From: Paracoccaceae bacterium
GTDB taxonomy: Bacteria; Pseudomonadota; Alphaproteobacteria; Rhodobacterales; Rhodobacteraceae
Assembly (NCBI GenBank): GCA_020637675.1
Contig: JACKKD010000003.1
Coordinates: forward strand, 868,001 to 932,000
Direction: 5' to 3'
Length of the DNA: 64,000 nt
The stretch's first letter is position 1, and each line of letters opens with the position of its first letter. Under the pieces are notes generated by a model, which had not been told where the DNA came from, searched no databases, and worked only from the letters and a program-made list of their open reading frames with translations. Positions 32,769 to 42,023 of the stretch are shown here, in pieces. A program made the translations under genes and the position numbers.

Positions 32769-34768
32769 TCGCCGCTGCGGCCGGAATCGCGCTCTGCCTG
32801 CTCGCGCTCTCGGTCGCCGCGACGGCCATGCGCGGTCTGACGGCGGCCTCGGCGGCGGTCTACGCGGCCAGCGCGGTCTTCTGTCTTGCCTTGGCACTCG
32901 TGGGCATATGGACGCTGGCGACGCAGGCGGATGCATCCGCGATGACGGTTCCCGTCGGCCTGCCCTGGCTTGGTGCGCATCTTCGCCTCGACGCGCTTTC
33001 GGCGGTGTTCCTGGTGATCCTTGGCACCGGCGGGGTCTCGGCCAGCGTCTTCGCCATCGGTTACGGTCGGCACGAGCACGAACCCCACCGGGTGTTGCCC
33101 TTCTTTCCCGGATTCCTTGCCGCGATGACGCTGGTCCTGCTTGCCGACGACGCCTTCACGTTCCTCGTGTCGTGGGAAGTGATGTCGCTCCTGTCCTGGG
33201 CGCTCGTGCTGACCCATCACCGCGACGAGGCGACGCGGACGGCGGGATATCTCTACCTCGTGATGGCGGGTTTCGGGACCATGGTCCTGTTGCTTGCCTT
33301 CGGTCTCATGGCGGGTGCCGAAGGCGGCTATGACTTCGCGGCGATCCGGGCCGTCACGCGAAGCCCCGGGCTGGCGGCTCTGGTCCTGGCGCTCATGATG
33401 GTTGGCGCGGGATCGAAGGCGGGCCTCATGCCGCTGCATGTCTGGCTGCCGGTCGCGCACCCGGCCGCACCGAGCCATGTCTCGGCGCTGATGAGCGGGG
33501 TCATGACCAAGGTCGCGCTTTACGGCTTCGTGCGGGTCGCCTTCGACCTCGTCGGCCCGGTGCCGTGGTGGATGAGCGTGCCGATGATCGTGATCGGCGC
33601 CGTCACGGCGGTGATGGGCATTCTGTTCGCCAATGTCGATGGCGACGGCAAGCGGGTCCTGGCCTATTCGACAATCGAGAACATCGGCGTGATCTTCGCC
33701 GCTTTCGGTCTTTCGCTGGCCTTCAGGGCGAACGGCATGGGCCCGCTCGCGGCGCTCGCGCTGACGGCGGGGCTCGTCCATGCGGTGAACCACATGCTCT
33801 TCAAGAGCCTCCTGTTCATGGTCGCGGGCGCCGTTCTGAACGCAACCGGGCGACGGGATCTCGACGGGCTCGGCGGGCTGATACATCGGATGCCGAAGAC
33901 GGCCTTCCTGGCGCTGGTGGGTGCAACCGCGATCGCGGCGCTGCCGCCGCTGAACGGCTTCGTCTCGGAGTGGCTTCTGTTCCAGGCGGTGCTGCAGAGC
34001 CCCCAGTTGCCCCAGCCGGGCCTTCAGTTCCTTGTGCCGGCGGCCGGCGCGCTCCTCGCGCTGGCGGCGGCGTTGGCCGCCGCCTGTTTCGTGCGCTTCT
34101 ACGGCGTGATCTTTCTCGGCCGTCCGCGCAGCGACGTGGCGCGGAACGCCGCCGATTCCGACGGCTGGTCGCTTGCCGCAATGGGCGGGCTGGCGCTCCT
34201 CTGCGTTCTGGCCGGGATCGTTCCCGGATTTCTCATCGACCTCGTCGCACCGGCGGTTGAGCTGGCGGTCGGCGCGCGCGTGCCGATGCAGGCCGGCAAC
34301 TCCTGGTTCACAGTGGTCCCTGTCGCTGAGGTCCGCAGCAGCTACAGCGGCTTTCTCGTCATGACTTTCATCGCGATCTCGGGCGGGGCAAGTGCATGGC
34401 TGGTGCACCGCCTCGCCTCGCGCAGGCTCCGCCGGGCGCCGGCCTGGGACTGCGGCTTCCCCAATGCCGACCCGGTCACGCAGTATGGCGGCGGCAGCTT
34501 CGCCCAGCCGATACGCCGGGTCATGGCCCCCGTGCTGGCCGCCCGCGAGACGGTGACGATACCGCCCCCGGGCGACATGGCGGCGGCGCGACACCGCGCA
34601 CGCACGGAAGATCTGGCCTGGACCCGAATCTACCTGCCCCTCGTCACCGCGGTCGGTTTCGTCGCGAGGCGTTTCAATGCGTTGCAGTTCCTGACGATCC
34701 GGCGCTACCTCGGCCTCGTCTTCGGCTCGCTCATCCTTCTCCTGACGGGGCTGACGATATGGAACTGA
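32765..34768 (+). CDS. HyfB-like proton/sodium-translocating membrane subunit
   Basis: A 667-residue Mrp-antiporter-type subunit related to HyfB/HycC and NuoL/M, with about 16 helices. The core has VSWEVMSLLSWALVLTHH in helix 5 (Glu in the channel), KAGLMPLHVWLPVAHPAAP in helix 7 (Lys plus the broken-helix loop) and GLVHAVNHMLFKSLLFM in helix 10. These are the conserved charged residues of the proton path. The C-terminal DCGFPNADPVTQYGGGSF loop is specific for hydrogenase-4 subunit B. It is the second gene of the operon, overlapping the regulator before it and the HyfC-like gene after it. Confidence 0.88.
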   Translation: MIAAAAGIALCLLALSVAATAMRGLTAASAAVYAASAVFCLALALVGIWTLATQADASAMTVPVGLPWLGAHLRLDALSAVFLVILGTGGVSASVFAIGYGRHEHEPHRVLPFFPGFLAAMTLVLLADDAFTFLVSWEVMSLLSWALVLTHHRDEATRTAGYLYLVMAGFGTMVLLLAFGLMAGAEGGYDFAAIRAVTRSPGLAALVLALMMVGAGSKAGLMPLHVWLPVAHPAAPSHVSALMSGVMTKVALYGFVRVAFDLVGPVPWWMSVPMIVIGAVTAVMGILFANVDGDGKRVLAYSTIENIGVIFAAFGLSLAFRANGMGPLAALALTAGLVHAVNHMLFKSLLFMVAGAVLNATGRRDLDGLGGLIHRMPKTAFLALVGATAIAALPPLNGFVSEWLLFQAVLQSPQLPQPGLQFLVPAAGALLALAAALAAACFVRFYGVIFLGRPRSDVARNAADSDGWSLAAMGGLALLCVLAGIVPGFLIDLVAPAVELAVGARVPMQAGNSWFTVVPVAEVRSSYSGFLVMTFIAISGGASAWLVHRLASRRLRRAPAWDCGFPNADPVTQYGGGSFAQPIRRVMAPVLAARETVTIPPPGDMAAARHRARTEDLAWTRIYLPLVTAVGFVARRFNALQFLTIRRYLGLVFGSLILLLTGLTIWN

Positions 34769-35715
34769 CCGGAAACCTGGTCCTGCAGGCGATCGAGATG
34801 CTCGTCGTGCTGGCCCTCGCGCCCGGTCTGACGGGCCTGGTGCGCAAGGTCAAGGCGCGGCTCACGCGGCGGCGGGGGGCATCCGTCCTGCAACCTTACC
34901 GTGACCTTCTGCGGTTGCTGCGAAAGGAAGTTGTGCTGGCCGAAAACGCCTCGTGGCTCTTCCGGGTCTCGCCATACATGATCTTCGCGGCCACCTGGGT
35001 TGCCGCCGCGCTGGTGCCGACATTCGCCATCGGGCTGCATTTCAACTGGACGGCCGACCTGATCGCCCTCGTGGCGCTTCTCGGCAGTGCCCGCTTCTTC
35101 CTGGCGCTTGCCGGCATGGACGTAGGCACGAGCTTTGGCGGGATCGGCTCTTCGCGCGAGATGATGATTGGCGCGCTTGCCGAACCCGCGATGCTGCTGA
35201 TGGCCTTCACAGTCGCGCTGGTCGCCGGTTCGACGCAACTGTCGAACATCGTCGCCTTCATGGCCTCGGGCGAGGTCGGCATCCGCGTGTCCATGGGCAT
35301 GGCCCTGATCGCGCTGATCATCGTGGCCATCGCCGAGAATGCGCGCATTCCCGTCGACAACCCGGCGACCCACCTCGAACTGACGATGGTGCACGAGGCG
35401 ATGGTGCTCGAGTATTCCGGTCGCCACCTGGCGATGATCGAGATGGCCGCATCGCTGAAGTTGCTGCTCTACATGGCACTGATCGGCTGCGTGTTCGTGC
35501 CCTGGGGCATCGCCCCGGCCGACGCCGGAATCTCGGGCCTTGCCCTCGGTGCGGCGCTCTTCGTCATCAAGCTCGCCGTGGGCGGCACGATGCTTGCAGT
35601 TTTCGAGACGTCCATCGCCAAGATGCGCGTCTTCCGGGTGCCGGATTTCCTTGGCGCGGCGCTGATGCTCGGGCTGCTCGGGACCCTTCTGCTCTTCGTC
35701 TCAAGGAGCCTCTAG
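34759..35715 (+). CDS. HyfC-like membrane anchor subunit (NuoH homologue)
   Basis: A 318-residue membrane protein of the NuoH/HycD/HyfC family, the subunit that joins the membrane arm to the soluble redox arm near the quinone-like cavity. The first loop has LQPYRDLLRLLRKEV. The later loop AENARIPVDNPATHLELTMV then HEAMVLEYSGR is the diagnostic hydrogenase-type signature. The start is the ATG that overlaps the end of hyfB by 10 bases. Length matches HyfC/HycD. Confidence 0.9.
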   Translation: MELTGNLVLQAIEMLVVLALAPGLTGLVRKVKARLTRRRGASVLQPYRDLLRLLRKEVVLAENASWLFRVSPYMIFAATWVAAALVPTFAIGLHFNWTADLIALVALLGSARFFLALAGMDVGTSFGGIGSSREMMIGALAEPAMLLMAFTVALVAGSTQLSNIVAFMASGEVGIRVSMGMALIALIIVAIAENARIPVDNPATHLELTMVHEAMVLEYSGRHLAMIEMAASLKLLLYMALIGCVFVPWGIAPADAGISGLALGAALFVIKLAVGGTMLAVFETSIAKMRVFRVPDFLGAALMLGLLGTLLLFVSRSL

Positions 35716-35717
35716 CG

Positions 35718-36383
35718 ATGCATGGCCTTGAGTTCGACATCGCGCACCTTCTGGCCGGCAGCCTCGTCCTGGTCAGCTTCATGATGATCTATCAGGACCG
35801 GATCTACGCACTCCTGAACACCTTTGCGCTTCAGGCGGTGCTTCTGGCTCTTGCCGTGGCCTGGCAGGCCTGGATCCAGGAGGCGCACCACCTCTATGCC
35901 TCCGCCGCGCTCGCCCTGGTGTTCAAGGGCGTGATCGTGCCCTGGGCGTTGCACCGCATCGTCCAGCGGCTCGGCATCCATCGCGAGGTCGAGACGGTCG
36001 CGGGGGTCGTGCCGACGATGCTTGCCGGGATGGGGCTCGTTGCCCTTTCGATCCTTCTGATGCTGCAGCTGACCGCGGCGGCAGAGAACCCCCTTGCGCG
36101 AGAGGACCTGGCCTTCGCGCTGTCGGTGATCCTCCTCGGCATGCTGATGATGGTCACGAGGCGCAACGCCGTGACGCAGGTCGTGGGCTTCATGTCGCTG
36201 GAAAACGGGCTAATCCTTGCGGCCGCGGGCGCGCAGGGCATGCCGCTCGTCGTTGAGATAAGCGTCGCCTTTTCGGTGCTGATCGCGATGATCGTGGTCG
36301 GGGTGTTCCTGTTCCGCATCCGCGAGCGGTTCGATTCCGTCGATCTCGAGTCCCTGGACGAATTCCGGGGAGAGCGGCGATGA
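35718..36383 (+). CDS. HyfE-like membrane subunit
   Basis: A 221-residue membrane protein with about seven helices of the HyfE family. Its second half contains a NuoK-like part (VGFMSLENGLILAAAGAQGMP, with the buried Glu) and ends with the acidic tail RFDSVDLESLDEF. It supports ion translocation in the membrane arm. The start lies 2 bases after the hyfC-like stop, and the stop overlaps the next start (ATGA). Confidence 0.87.
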   Translation: MHGLEFDIAHLLAGSLVLVSFMMIYQDRIYALLNTFALQAVLLALAVAWQAWIQEAHHLYASAALALVFKGVIVPWALHRIVQRLGIHREVETVAGVVPTMLAGMGLVALSILLMLQLTAAAENPLAREDLAFALSVILLGMLMMVTRRNAVTQVVGFMSLENGLILAAAGAQGMPLVVEISVAFSVLIAMIVVGVFLFRIRERFDSVDLESLDEFRGERR

Positions 36384-37825
36384 CCGGCGCCGACGCCCTC
36401 GCCGCCGTTCTGGCCCTGCCCGCAGGCGGTGCGGTGCTGCTTGCGCTCCTGCCGGGCTACCGGACGAGTGCGTGGCTCAACGTGGCCACCTCCTTCATGA
36501 CCTTCGCGGCCGCGGCCGGTCTTCTGGTGCTCGACCGGCCCCCGGCGGGGGACTTCCTGCAGGTGGACGATCTCAACATCGTCTTCATCGTGCTGAATAC
36601 CTTCGTGGGATTCACGGCGGCCTTCTTTTCCGCCAGCTACATCGGCCACGAACTGGAGATCGGGCGGGTGACTCCGGCCAACCTCCGGTTCTACCACGCC
36701 ATGTACCAGATGATGATGTTCGGCATGAACCTGGCGCTCCTGTCGAACAACATCGGCCTGATGTGGGTGGCGATCGAGCTTGCGACGCTGACCACGGTGC
36801 TCATGGTCGGCCTTTACCGGACCCACGAGGCGCTGGAGGCGGCGTGGAAATACTTCATCCTCGGTTCGGTCGGCATCGCACTTGCGCTCTTCGGGACCAT
36901 CCTAGTCTATGTGGCCGCACAGCCGGTGCTTGGCGAGGGCATGCCGTCGATGGTCTGGAGCAACCTGATCGCGGCGGCCCCGCGCTTCGATCCGGCGATG
37001 CTGAACGTGGCCTTCGTGTTCCTGCTGGTGGGCTATGGCACCAAGGTAGGACTCGCGCCGTTCCATGCCTGGCTGCCCGACGCCCACGCCGAAGGACCGA
37101 CGCCGATCTCGGCGGTGCTTTCCGGACTTCTCCTCAACGTGGCGCTCTATGCATTGCTGCGCTTCAAGCTCCTGATGGCCGCCAACGAGACGGCAGTCGC
37201 CCCGGGGCCGCTGATGATCGCGCTCGGGCTCCTGTCGCTCGTCTTCGCGGCGCTCATGCTCTACCACCGCCGCGACATAAAGCGGCTGTTCGCATATTCC
37301 TCGATCGAACACATGGGGATCATTGTCTTCGCCTTCGGGATAGGCGGCCCGCTCGCCAACTTCGCGGGCCTCCTGCACATGGTCATGCACTCCCTCACCA
37401 AGTCCGCGATCTTCTTCGCGGTCGGCAACGTGACCCAGATCAAGGGGACGCAGAAGCTCGCCGATATCCGGGGGCTGACGCAAAGCCATCCGGTGCTCGG
37501 CTGGGGACTCGTGCTTGCCGTGCTGTCGATCGCGGGAATGCCGCCTTCCGGCGTGTTCATGAGCGAATTCCTCGTCGTGACCACCAGTTTCGCCCGGATG
37601 CCGGCCCTGGCGCTGATCCTGGTTCTCGGCCTCCTTCTGGCGTTCGGTGCGCTTCTCATGCGGCTGAGCGGGATCGCGTTCGGTGCGCCCTCGGACGGGG
37701 ACAGGCCGATGCACGGATCGCTCGCGCCGCTCTGGCTGCATCTGGCGCTCGTCTATCTGATCGGCCTGCACATGCCACAGGCGATGGTAAGCTGGTTCCA
37801 GACCGTCGCGGCGATGCTTGGATGA
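36380..37825 (+). CDS. HyfF-like antiporter-type membrane subunit
   Basis: A 481-residue second Mrp-antiporter-type subunit (HyfF; NuoN/M-like). WVAIELATLTTVLMVGLYRT has the helix-5 Glu. YGTKVGLAPFHAWLPDAHAE has the helix-7 Lys and broken helix. SSIEHMGIIVFAFGIGG and MVMHSLTKSAIFFAVGNV follow as in the family. With the HyfB-like subunit this gives two potential ion channels; the third antiporter, HyfD, is absent. ATGA overlap with hyfE before it and 7 bases to the large-subunit gene after it. Confidence 0.88.
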   Translation: MTGADALAAVLALPAGGAVLLALLPGYRTSAWLNVATSFMTFAAAAGLLVLDRPPAGDFLQVDDLNIVFIVLNTFVGFTAAFFSASYIGHELEIGRVTPANLRFYHAMYQMMMFGMNLALLSNNIGLMWVAIELATLTTVLMVGLYRTHEALEAAWKYFILGSVGIALALFGTILVYVAAQPVLGEGMPSMVWSNLIAAAPRFDPAMLNVAFVFLLVGYGTKVGLAPFHAWLPDAHAEGPTPISAVLSGLLLNVALYALLRFKLLMAANETAVAPGPLMIALGLLSLVFAALMLYHRRDIKRLFAYSSIEHMGIIVFAFGIGGPLANFAGLLHMVMHSLTKSAIFFAVGNVTQIKGTQKLADIRGLTQSHPVLGWGLVLAVLSIAGMPPSGVFMSEFLVVTTSFARMPALALILVLGLLLAFGALLMRLSGIAFGAPSDGDRPMHGSLAPLWLHLALVYLIGLHMPQAMVSWFQTVAAMLG

Positions 37826-37832
37826 GACGCGC

Positions 37833-39344
37833 ATGACCGACCTTCCCGACCTCGCCTGGACCCGTTCGCGCGATTTCCGCGCGAGCCCCTTCACGGCCAC
37901 GCCGGTCAGTCGGCAGGAATGGGAAACCCTGACGCAGGCGCTTGCCGGCGGCATGTTCACGATGATGAGCCTGTGGGGCGAAGAAGGTGCGGCCTGCATG
38001 GCGCTGCACGACCCCTTGACGCGGCGCGTTGCAGTGGCGCGCCTGGCCGCGGCGAGCGGCGTATTTCCCTCCGTCGGCGTCCATCACGCCCCGGCACAGC
38101 GGCTGGAACGCGCCGCGGCCGACCTCTTCGGCCTCGTGCCCGAGGGGGCCGCGGACGCCCGCCCCTGGCTCGACCATGGCCGATGGGAAATCGCCCATCC
38201 CCTTGGCGCGGCGTCGGCAAATCCCGGTCAACCGACCTATCGCTTCCTTCCAGTCTACGGCGAAAGCCTGAACGAGGTTCCCGTCGGCCCAGTTCATGCC
38301 GGGATCATCGAGCCGGGGCATTTCCGGTTCACCGCGCAGGGCGAGACGGTGGTGCGGCTCGAAGAGCGTCTGGGATATGTGCACAAGGGCATCGACCGGC
38401 TGATGCGAGGGGCGAGCCTTGCGCGCGGCGCCGAGCTTGCGGCGCGCACATCCGGCGACAGCACGGTGGGTTATTCCTGGGCTTTCGCCCAGGCCGTCGA
38501 GGCGGCGCTTTGCGTCGCCGTACCCGAACGCGCGTTCCGTTTGCGCGGACTGATGGCCGAAGTTGAACGGCTCGCCAACCACCTCGGCGACATCGGCGCG
38601 ATCTGCAACGATGCGGCGTTTGCGATGATGCAGGCCCAGATGAGCGTGCTGCGCGAGAAGGTCCTGCGCGCCGCGCAGGAAGCCTTCGGCCACCGCTTCA
38701 TGCGCGATCGGATCGTGCCGGGAGGAGTCGCCTCTGACCTCGACGCCGAAGGCGAGGGCGTGCTGCGCGCGCTGGTGGCGGAGGTCCGCGACCGGTTTCC
38801 GCCCCTGGTGGATCTCTACGACAACACCGCCTCGCTCCTCGACCGGACCGTGGCCACGGGAAGCGTCAGCGCCGACCTGGTCCGTCGCTTCGGGGCGGGC
38901 GGATACGTCGGCCGCGCTTCGGGCCGCGACTTCGACACGCGCCGGGACCTGCGCTATGCGCCCTACGACATGCTGAAGCTGGACGTGCCGGTGCAGGCTG
39001 AGGGCGACGTGAACGCACGGGTCTGGATCCGCATCCGCGAGGTGGAGCAGAGCTGTTCGCTGATCACGCAGATGCTGAATGCCCTGCCCCGGGGCGCGCT
39101 GCGCACGGACGTCGCGCAGGCCGGCGAGCCGCGCGAGGGGCTGGGGCTGATAGAAGGCTTCCGCGGCGACATCCTCGTCTGGCTCTCGCTCGATGCCGAG
39201 GGGCGCATCCGCCGCTGCCACATGCGCGACCCTTCCTGGTTCCAGTGGCCGCTGCTGGAAGCCGCGATCGAGGGCAACATCATCGCGGACTTCCCGCTCT
39301 GCAACAAATCCTTCAACTGCTCCTATTCCGGGCACGATCTCTGA
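37833..39344 (+). CDS. HyfG/HycE-like large subunit lacking the nickel ligands
   Basis: A 503-residue fusion of a NuoC-like domain (1-125, with RLERAAADLFGLVPEGAADARPWLDH in two adjoining stretches) and a NuoD/hydrogenase large-subunit domain. Group 4 [NiFe] hydrogenases bind nickel by CxxC near the start and CxxC near the end of this domain. Here the first pair aligns with SGDS (Ser207, Ser210; RTSGDSTVGYSWAF against RVCGICGFAHSTAF of HycE from memory). The second aligns with CSYS (Cys496, Ser499), with an extra Cys490. At least three of four ligands are gone, so a [NiFe] centre cannot form. This is the hallmark of Ehr complexes. Confidence 0.88.
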   Translation: MTDLPDLAWTRSRDFRASPFTATPVSRQEWETLTQALAGGMFTMMSLWGEEGAACMALHDPLTRRVAVARLAAASGVFPSVGVHHAPAQRLERAAADLFGLVPEGAADARPWLDHGRWEIAHPLGAASANPGQPTYRFLPVYGESLNEVPVGPVHAGIIEPGHFRFTAQGETVVRLEERLGYVHKGIDRLMRGASLARGAELAARTSGDSTVGYSWAFAQAVEAALCVAVPERAFRLRGLMAEVERLANHLGDIGAICNDAAFAMMQAQMSVLREKVLRAAQEAFGHRFMRDRIVPGGVASDLDAEGEGVLRALVAEVRDRFPPLVDLYDNTASLLDRTVATGSVSADLVRRFGAGGYVGRASGRDFDTRRDLRYAPYDMLKLDVPVQAEGDVNARVWIRIREVEQSCSLITQMLNALPRGALRTDVAQAGEPREGLGLIEGFRGDILVWLSLDAEGRIRRCHMRDPSWFQWPLLEAAIEGNIIADFPLCNKSFNCSYSGHDL

Positions 39345-39356
39345 GAGGCGGACGCG

Positions 39357-39890
39357 ATGCGACGGTTTCTGCTCGAAGGCCTGATCCGGCCGCCGCTGAC
39401 CGAAGCCGCGCCCGAACCGGATGCCGCGGCGGTGGAGGCGCTCGGCCAGGCCTTCGCGCAGGCCGGGCGCGAGACGCTGGGCCGCAGCCTCGCGATCCGC
39501 CAGGTCGATGCCGGCTCGTGCAATGGCTGCGAGCTGGAGATTCAGGCGCTGAGCAACCCCTACTACGATCTGGAACGGTTCGGGCTGCATTTCGTCGCCT
39601 CGCCGCGCCATGCCGATGTGCTCCTCGTCACCGGGCCGGTGACGCGCAACATGGCCGAGGCGCTCCGGCGCACCTATGACGCCACGCCGGGGCCGAAATG
39701 GGTGATCGCCGTCGGCGACTGCGCGAAGGGCGGCGGCTGCTTTGCCGGCAGCTACGCGATCGCCGGAGGGGTCGCGGCCGTGGTGCCGGTCGATCTTCAC
39801 ATCCCCGGCTGCCCTCCGGATCCCGTGGCGCTTCTCAAGGGGTTGCTTGCCCTCGTCGAACGGATGCGCACCGGGACCGGGACAGGCTGA
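39357..39890 (+). CDS. HyfI/NuoB-like small [4Fe-4S] subunit
   Basis: A 177-residue NuoB/HycG/HyfI-family protein. It carries the proximal (N2-like) cluster next to the large subunit. The four cysteines are visible as GSCNGCELEI (CxxC pair), GDCAKGGG and PGCPPDPVALLKGLLAL. So the electron-transfer centre is kept even though the nickel site of the partner is lost. It is the last gene of the operon. No ferredoxin-like subunit (HyfA/H, NuoI) follows; the next gene is convergent. The electron donor must be encoded elsewhere or be soluble. Confidence 0.88.
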   Translation: MRRFLLEGLIRPPLTEAAPEPDAAAVEALGQAFAQAGRETLGRSLAIRQVDAGSCNGCELEIQALSNPYYDLERFGLHFVASPRHADVLLVTGPVTRNMAEALRRTYDATPGPKWVIAVGDCAKGGGCFAGSYAIAGGVAAVVPVDLHIPGCPPDPVALLKGLLALVERMRTGTGTG

Positions 39891-39968
39891 GGGGCGGCAG
39901 CGGTGCCGGAGGCGCGGACGCCTGCGGGCGCGCCGGACACCACGGCACGACGCACCTGACGACGGCGG

Positions 39969-42011
39969 CTATGGCCGCGATGCAGCGTTCGCGCCGATGA
40001 CCACGTGTTCCCGCCGGATAAGAAGATCCTCGGACCGCGCGAGATGGGCGCGCCCGGCGCGGTGGCCGTCGTGGACGGCATGGGCGATCAGCCCCGGCGC
40101 CCGCGCGTCGCCGATCCGCGCGAGCGTTGCAAGCCCGGCGTCCTGGAGCGCCAGCCACAGCGCGTCGCAGGGTTCGCGCGAGGTGACGGGGACGAAGCCC
40201 GCACAGGCGATCTGCGACAGCTTTCCGGTGAAGGGGCAGGCGAGCTCGACCGCGTCTGGTTTCAGGCCCGTGACGATGGTCGATGTCATGATCCGCACCC
40301 CGCGCTCGATGAGCCGCGTCTGAAGGCGCGCCTGTTCCGTGGTAAAGATCGACCATTCCGCCGCAACCTTGCCGGGCGTGACGTAGGTTACGTCCAGACC
40401 TTCGCCCGCCAGCCTGTCGGCGAGCGCTGAAGCGAGGTGATACTCCTCGTCGTCGAAGATCACGACCGGGCCCTTCGGCCGCGCGCCGCGCAGGATATGG
40501 TCGGGCGTCATCGTGCGGGGGTCAGCGAAGCTTGCCACCCCGGCCGGATGACTGCGGCCCCGCCCGTCGGCCCGCCAGAGACTGCCGGTGGCGACGAGGA
40601 CGTGCCGCGCACCTGTCTCCATTACCGCGGCGCGGTCCATCTCGGAGGCTCGGTAGAGTTCGACATTCCTGAGCTTGCCGATCTGGTGGACACGCCAGTC
40701 CCGGACCCGCGCCCATTCCGAAAGACCCGGCAGAGAGGATTCCAACGTCACGCGCCCGCCCGGTTCGTCCGCCGCCTCGGCGAGCATCACCGGCACGCCG
40801 CGCCGGCCGAGCGTCAGCGCGGCCTCGAGCCCCGCTGGCCCGGCACCGACGACCAGCACCGGATCGGCACGGCCCACCACCGCGGGAGCCTTCTCCGGGT
40901 GCCAGCCCCGCCGCCATTCCTCGCCCATCGTCGGGTTCTGGGTGCAGCGGATCGGGGCTCCCAGCCAGTCGTGCGCATAGCAGATGTTGCAGCCGATACA
41001 TTCGCGGATGTCCTCGAGTCGCCCCTCGCGAATCTTCGCCGGCAGGAACGGATCGGCGATCGAGGGGCGCGCGGCGCCGACGAGGTCGAGGATCCCGCGG
41101 CGGACCTGGCCCAGCATCGTCTCGGGGCTGGTGAAGCGGCCGACGCTGACCACGGGCTTGCCGGTCACTGCCCGGACATGGGCCACATGGCTCTCCAGTG
41201 CCGCCTCCCTGACAAAGCGCGAGGGGCCCATCTCCTGCCCGTAGTCGGGCACCGTCACGTCGAAGAGGTCGACAAGGGGTGCCACCCGCGCCAGAAGCTC
41301 CGACCGTTCCTCGCGGCCTGCGCCCGCCTCGTCATAGACCTCGATCCGCGTGGCAAGCGCCGCGCGATCGCCAAGAACCTCCCGGGTTTCCTCCACGAGA
41401 TCGAGATAGAGCCGCGCCCGACCCGCCGCATCGCCGCCGTATGCGTCCTTCCGCCGGTTGGTCGTGGAGTCGAGGAACTGGGTCAGAAGATAGGTGTGCG
41501 CGGCATAGACATAGACGAGGTCGAACCCGGCCGCGAGAGCACGCCGCGCCGCCGCCCGGTGCCAGTCGCGCAGGTTCGCGATGTCCTGCCGGTCCATCCG
41601 CTGGCACTGCCAGGGATTGCGCTCGGCCATCATGCTGTCCGGCCCGAGCGGCGCCTCGCGGCTGAGCGCGTTGGACGACCGCTGACCGCCGTGCCAGAGC
41701 TCCACTCCGGCAAGCGCGCCATGCGCATGGACCGCCTCGGTCATGGCGGCGTGGTTTCGCACGTCGCCGTCGTCCCAGAGCGAGGCATAGGGCGCGTGCG
41801 TGTCGTCCGATGTGGGATGGATCGAGCAGTATTCGGTGTTCACCACGCCCCAGCCGCCCTCGGCCTTGACGCCCCGCATGGCCGCGAGCGTGTGCGGGTG
41901 GAGGTTGCCCATGCCGGTGCAATGCGGCACCTGGTAGAAGCGGTTCGGCGCGGTGACGGGGCCGATCCGCACCGGCTCGAACAGGATGTCGAAGCGGTGA
42001 TCCCGGGTCAT
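39969..42011 (-). CDS. trimethylamine dehydrogenase-like iron-sulfur flavoprotein (copy 1)
   Basis: A 680-residue old-yellow-enzyme fusion like TMADH/DMADH: FMN barrel (1-340), [4Fe-4S] motif CIGCNIC-x11-C, and ADP/NAD-binding Rossmann domains (VVGAGPAGLEAALTLGRRG). By alignment with Methylophilus TMADH from memory, the covalent-FMN cysteine is kept (RFYQVPHCTG, Cys31), as are the substrate-bowl Tyr (NTEYCSI, Tyr61) and catalytic His (YAAHTYL, His172). The bowl tryptophan after the cluster is not kept. It should demethylate a tertiary or secondary amine and pass electrons via Fe-S. The partner MttB-like gene lies 12 bases upstream in one transcript. Confidence 0.85.
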   Translation of the reverse strand: MTRDHRFDILFEPVRIGPVTAPNRFYQVPHCTGMGNLHPHTLAAMRGVKAEGGWGVVNTEYCSIHPTSDDTHAPYASLWDDGDVRNHAAMTEAVHAHGALAGVELWHGGQRSSNALSREAPLGPDSMMAERNPWQCQRMDRQDIANLRDWHRAAARRALAAGFDLVYVYAAHTYLLTQFLDSTTNRRKDAYGGDAAGRARLYLDLVEETREVLGDRAALATRIEVYDEAGAGREERSELLARVAPLVDLFDVTVPDYGQEMGPSRFVREAALESHVAHVRAVTGKPVVSVGRFTSPETMLGQVRRGILDLVGAARPSIADPFLPAKIREGRLEDIRECIGCNICYAHDWLGAPIRCTQNPTMGEEWRRGWHPEKAPAVVGRADPVLVVGAGPAGLEAALTLGRRGVPVMLAEAADEPGGRVTLESSLPGLSEWARVRDWRVHQIGKLRNVELYRASEMDRAAVMETGARHVLVATGSLWRADGRGRSHPAGVASFADPRTMTPDHILRGARPKGPVVIFDDEEYHLASALADRLAGEGLDVTYVTPGKVAAEWSIFTTEQARLQTRLIERGVRIMTSTIVTGLKPDAVELACPFTGKLSQIACAGFVPVTSREPCDALWLALQDAGLATLARIGDARAPGLIAHAVHDGHRAGRAHLARSEDLLIRREHVVIGANAASRP

Positions 42012-42023
42012 CTGGTTGCCATC

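Noticed and set aside
37833..39344. Calling the operon a functional [NiFe] hydrogenase or formate hydrogenlyase
   Set aside because: At least three of four nickel-binding cysteines are missing and no maturation or formate dehydrogenase genes are present.
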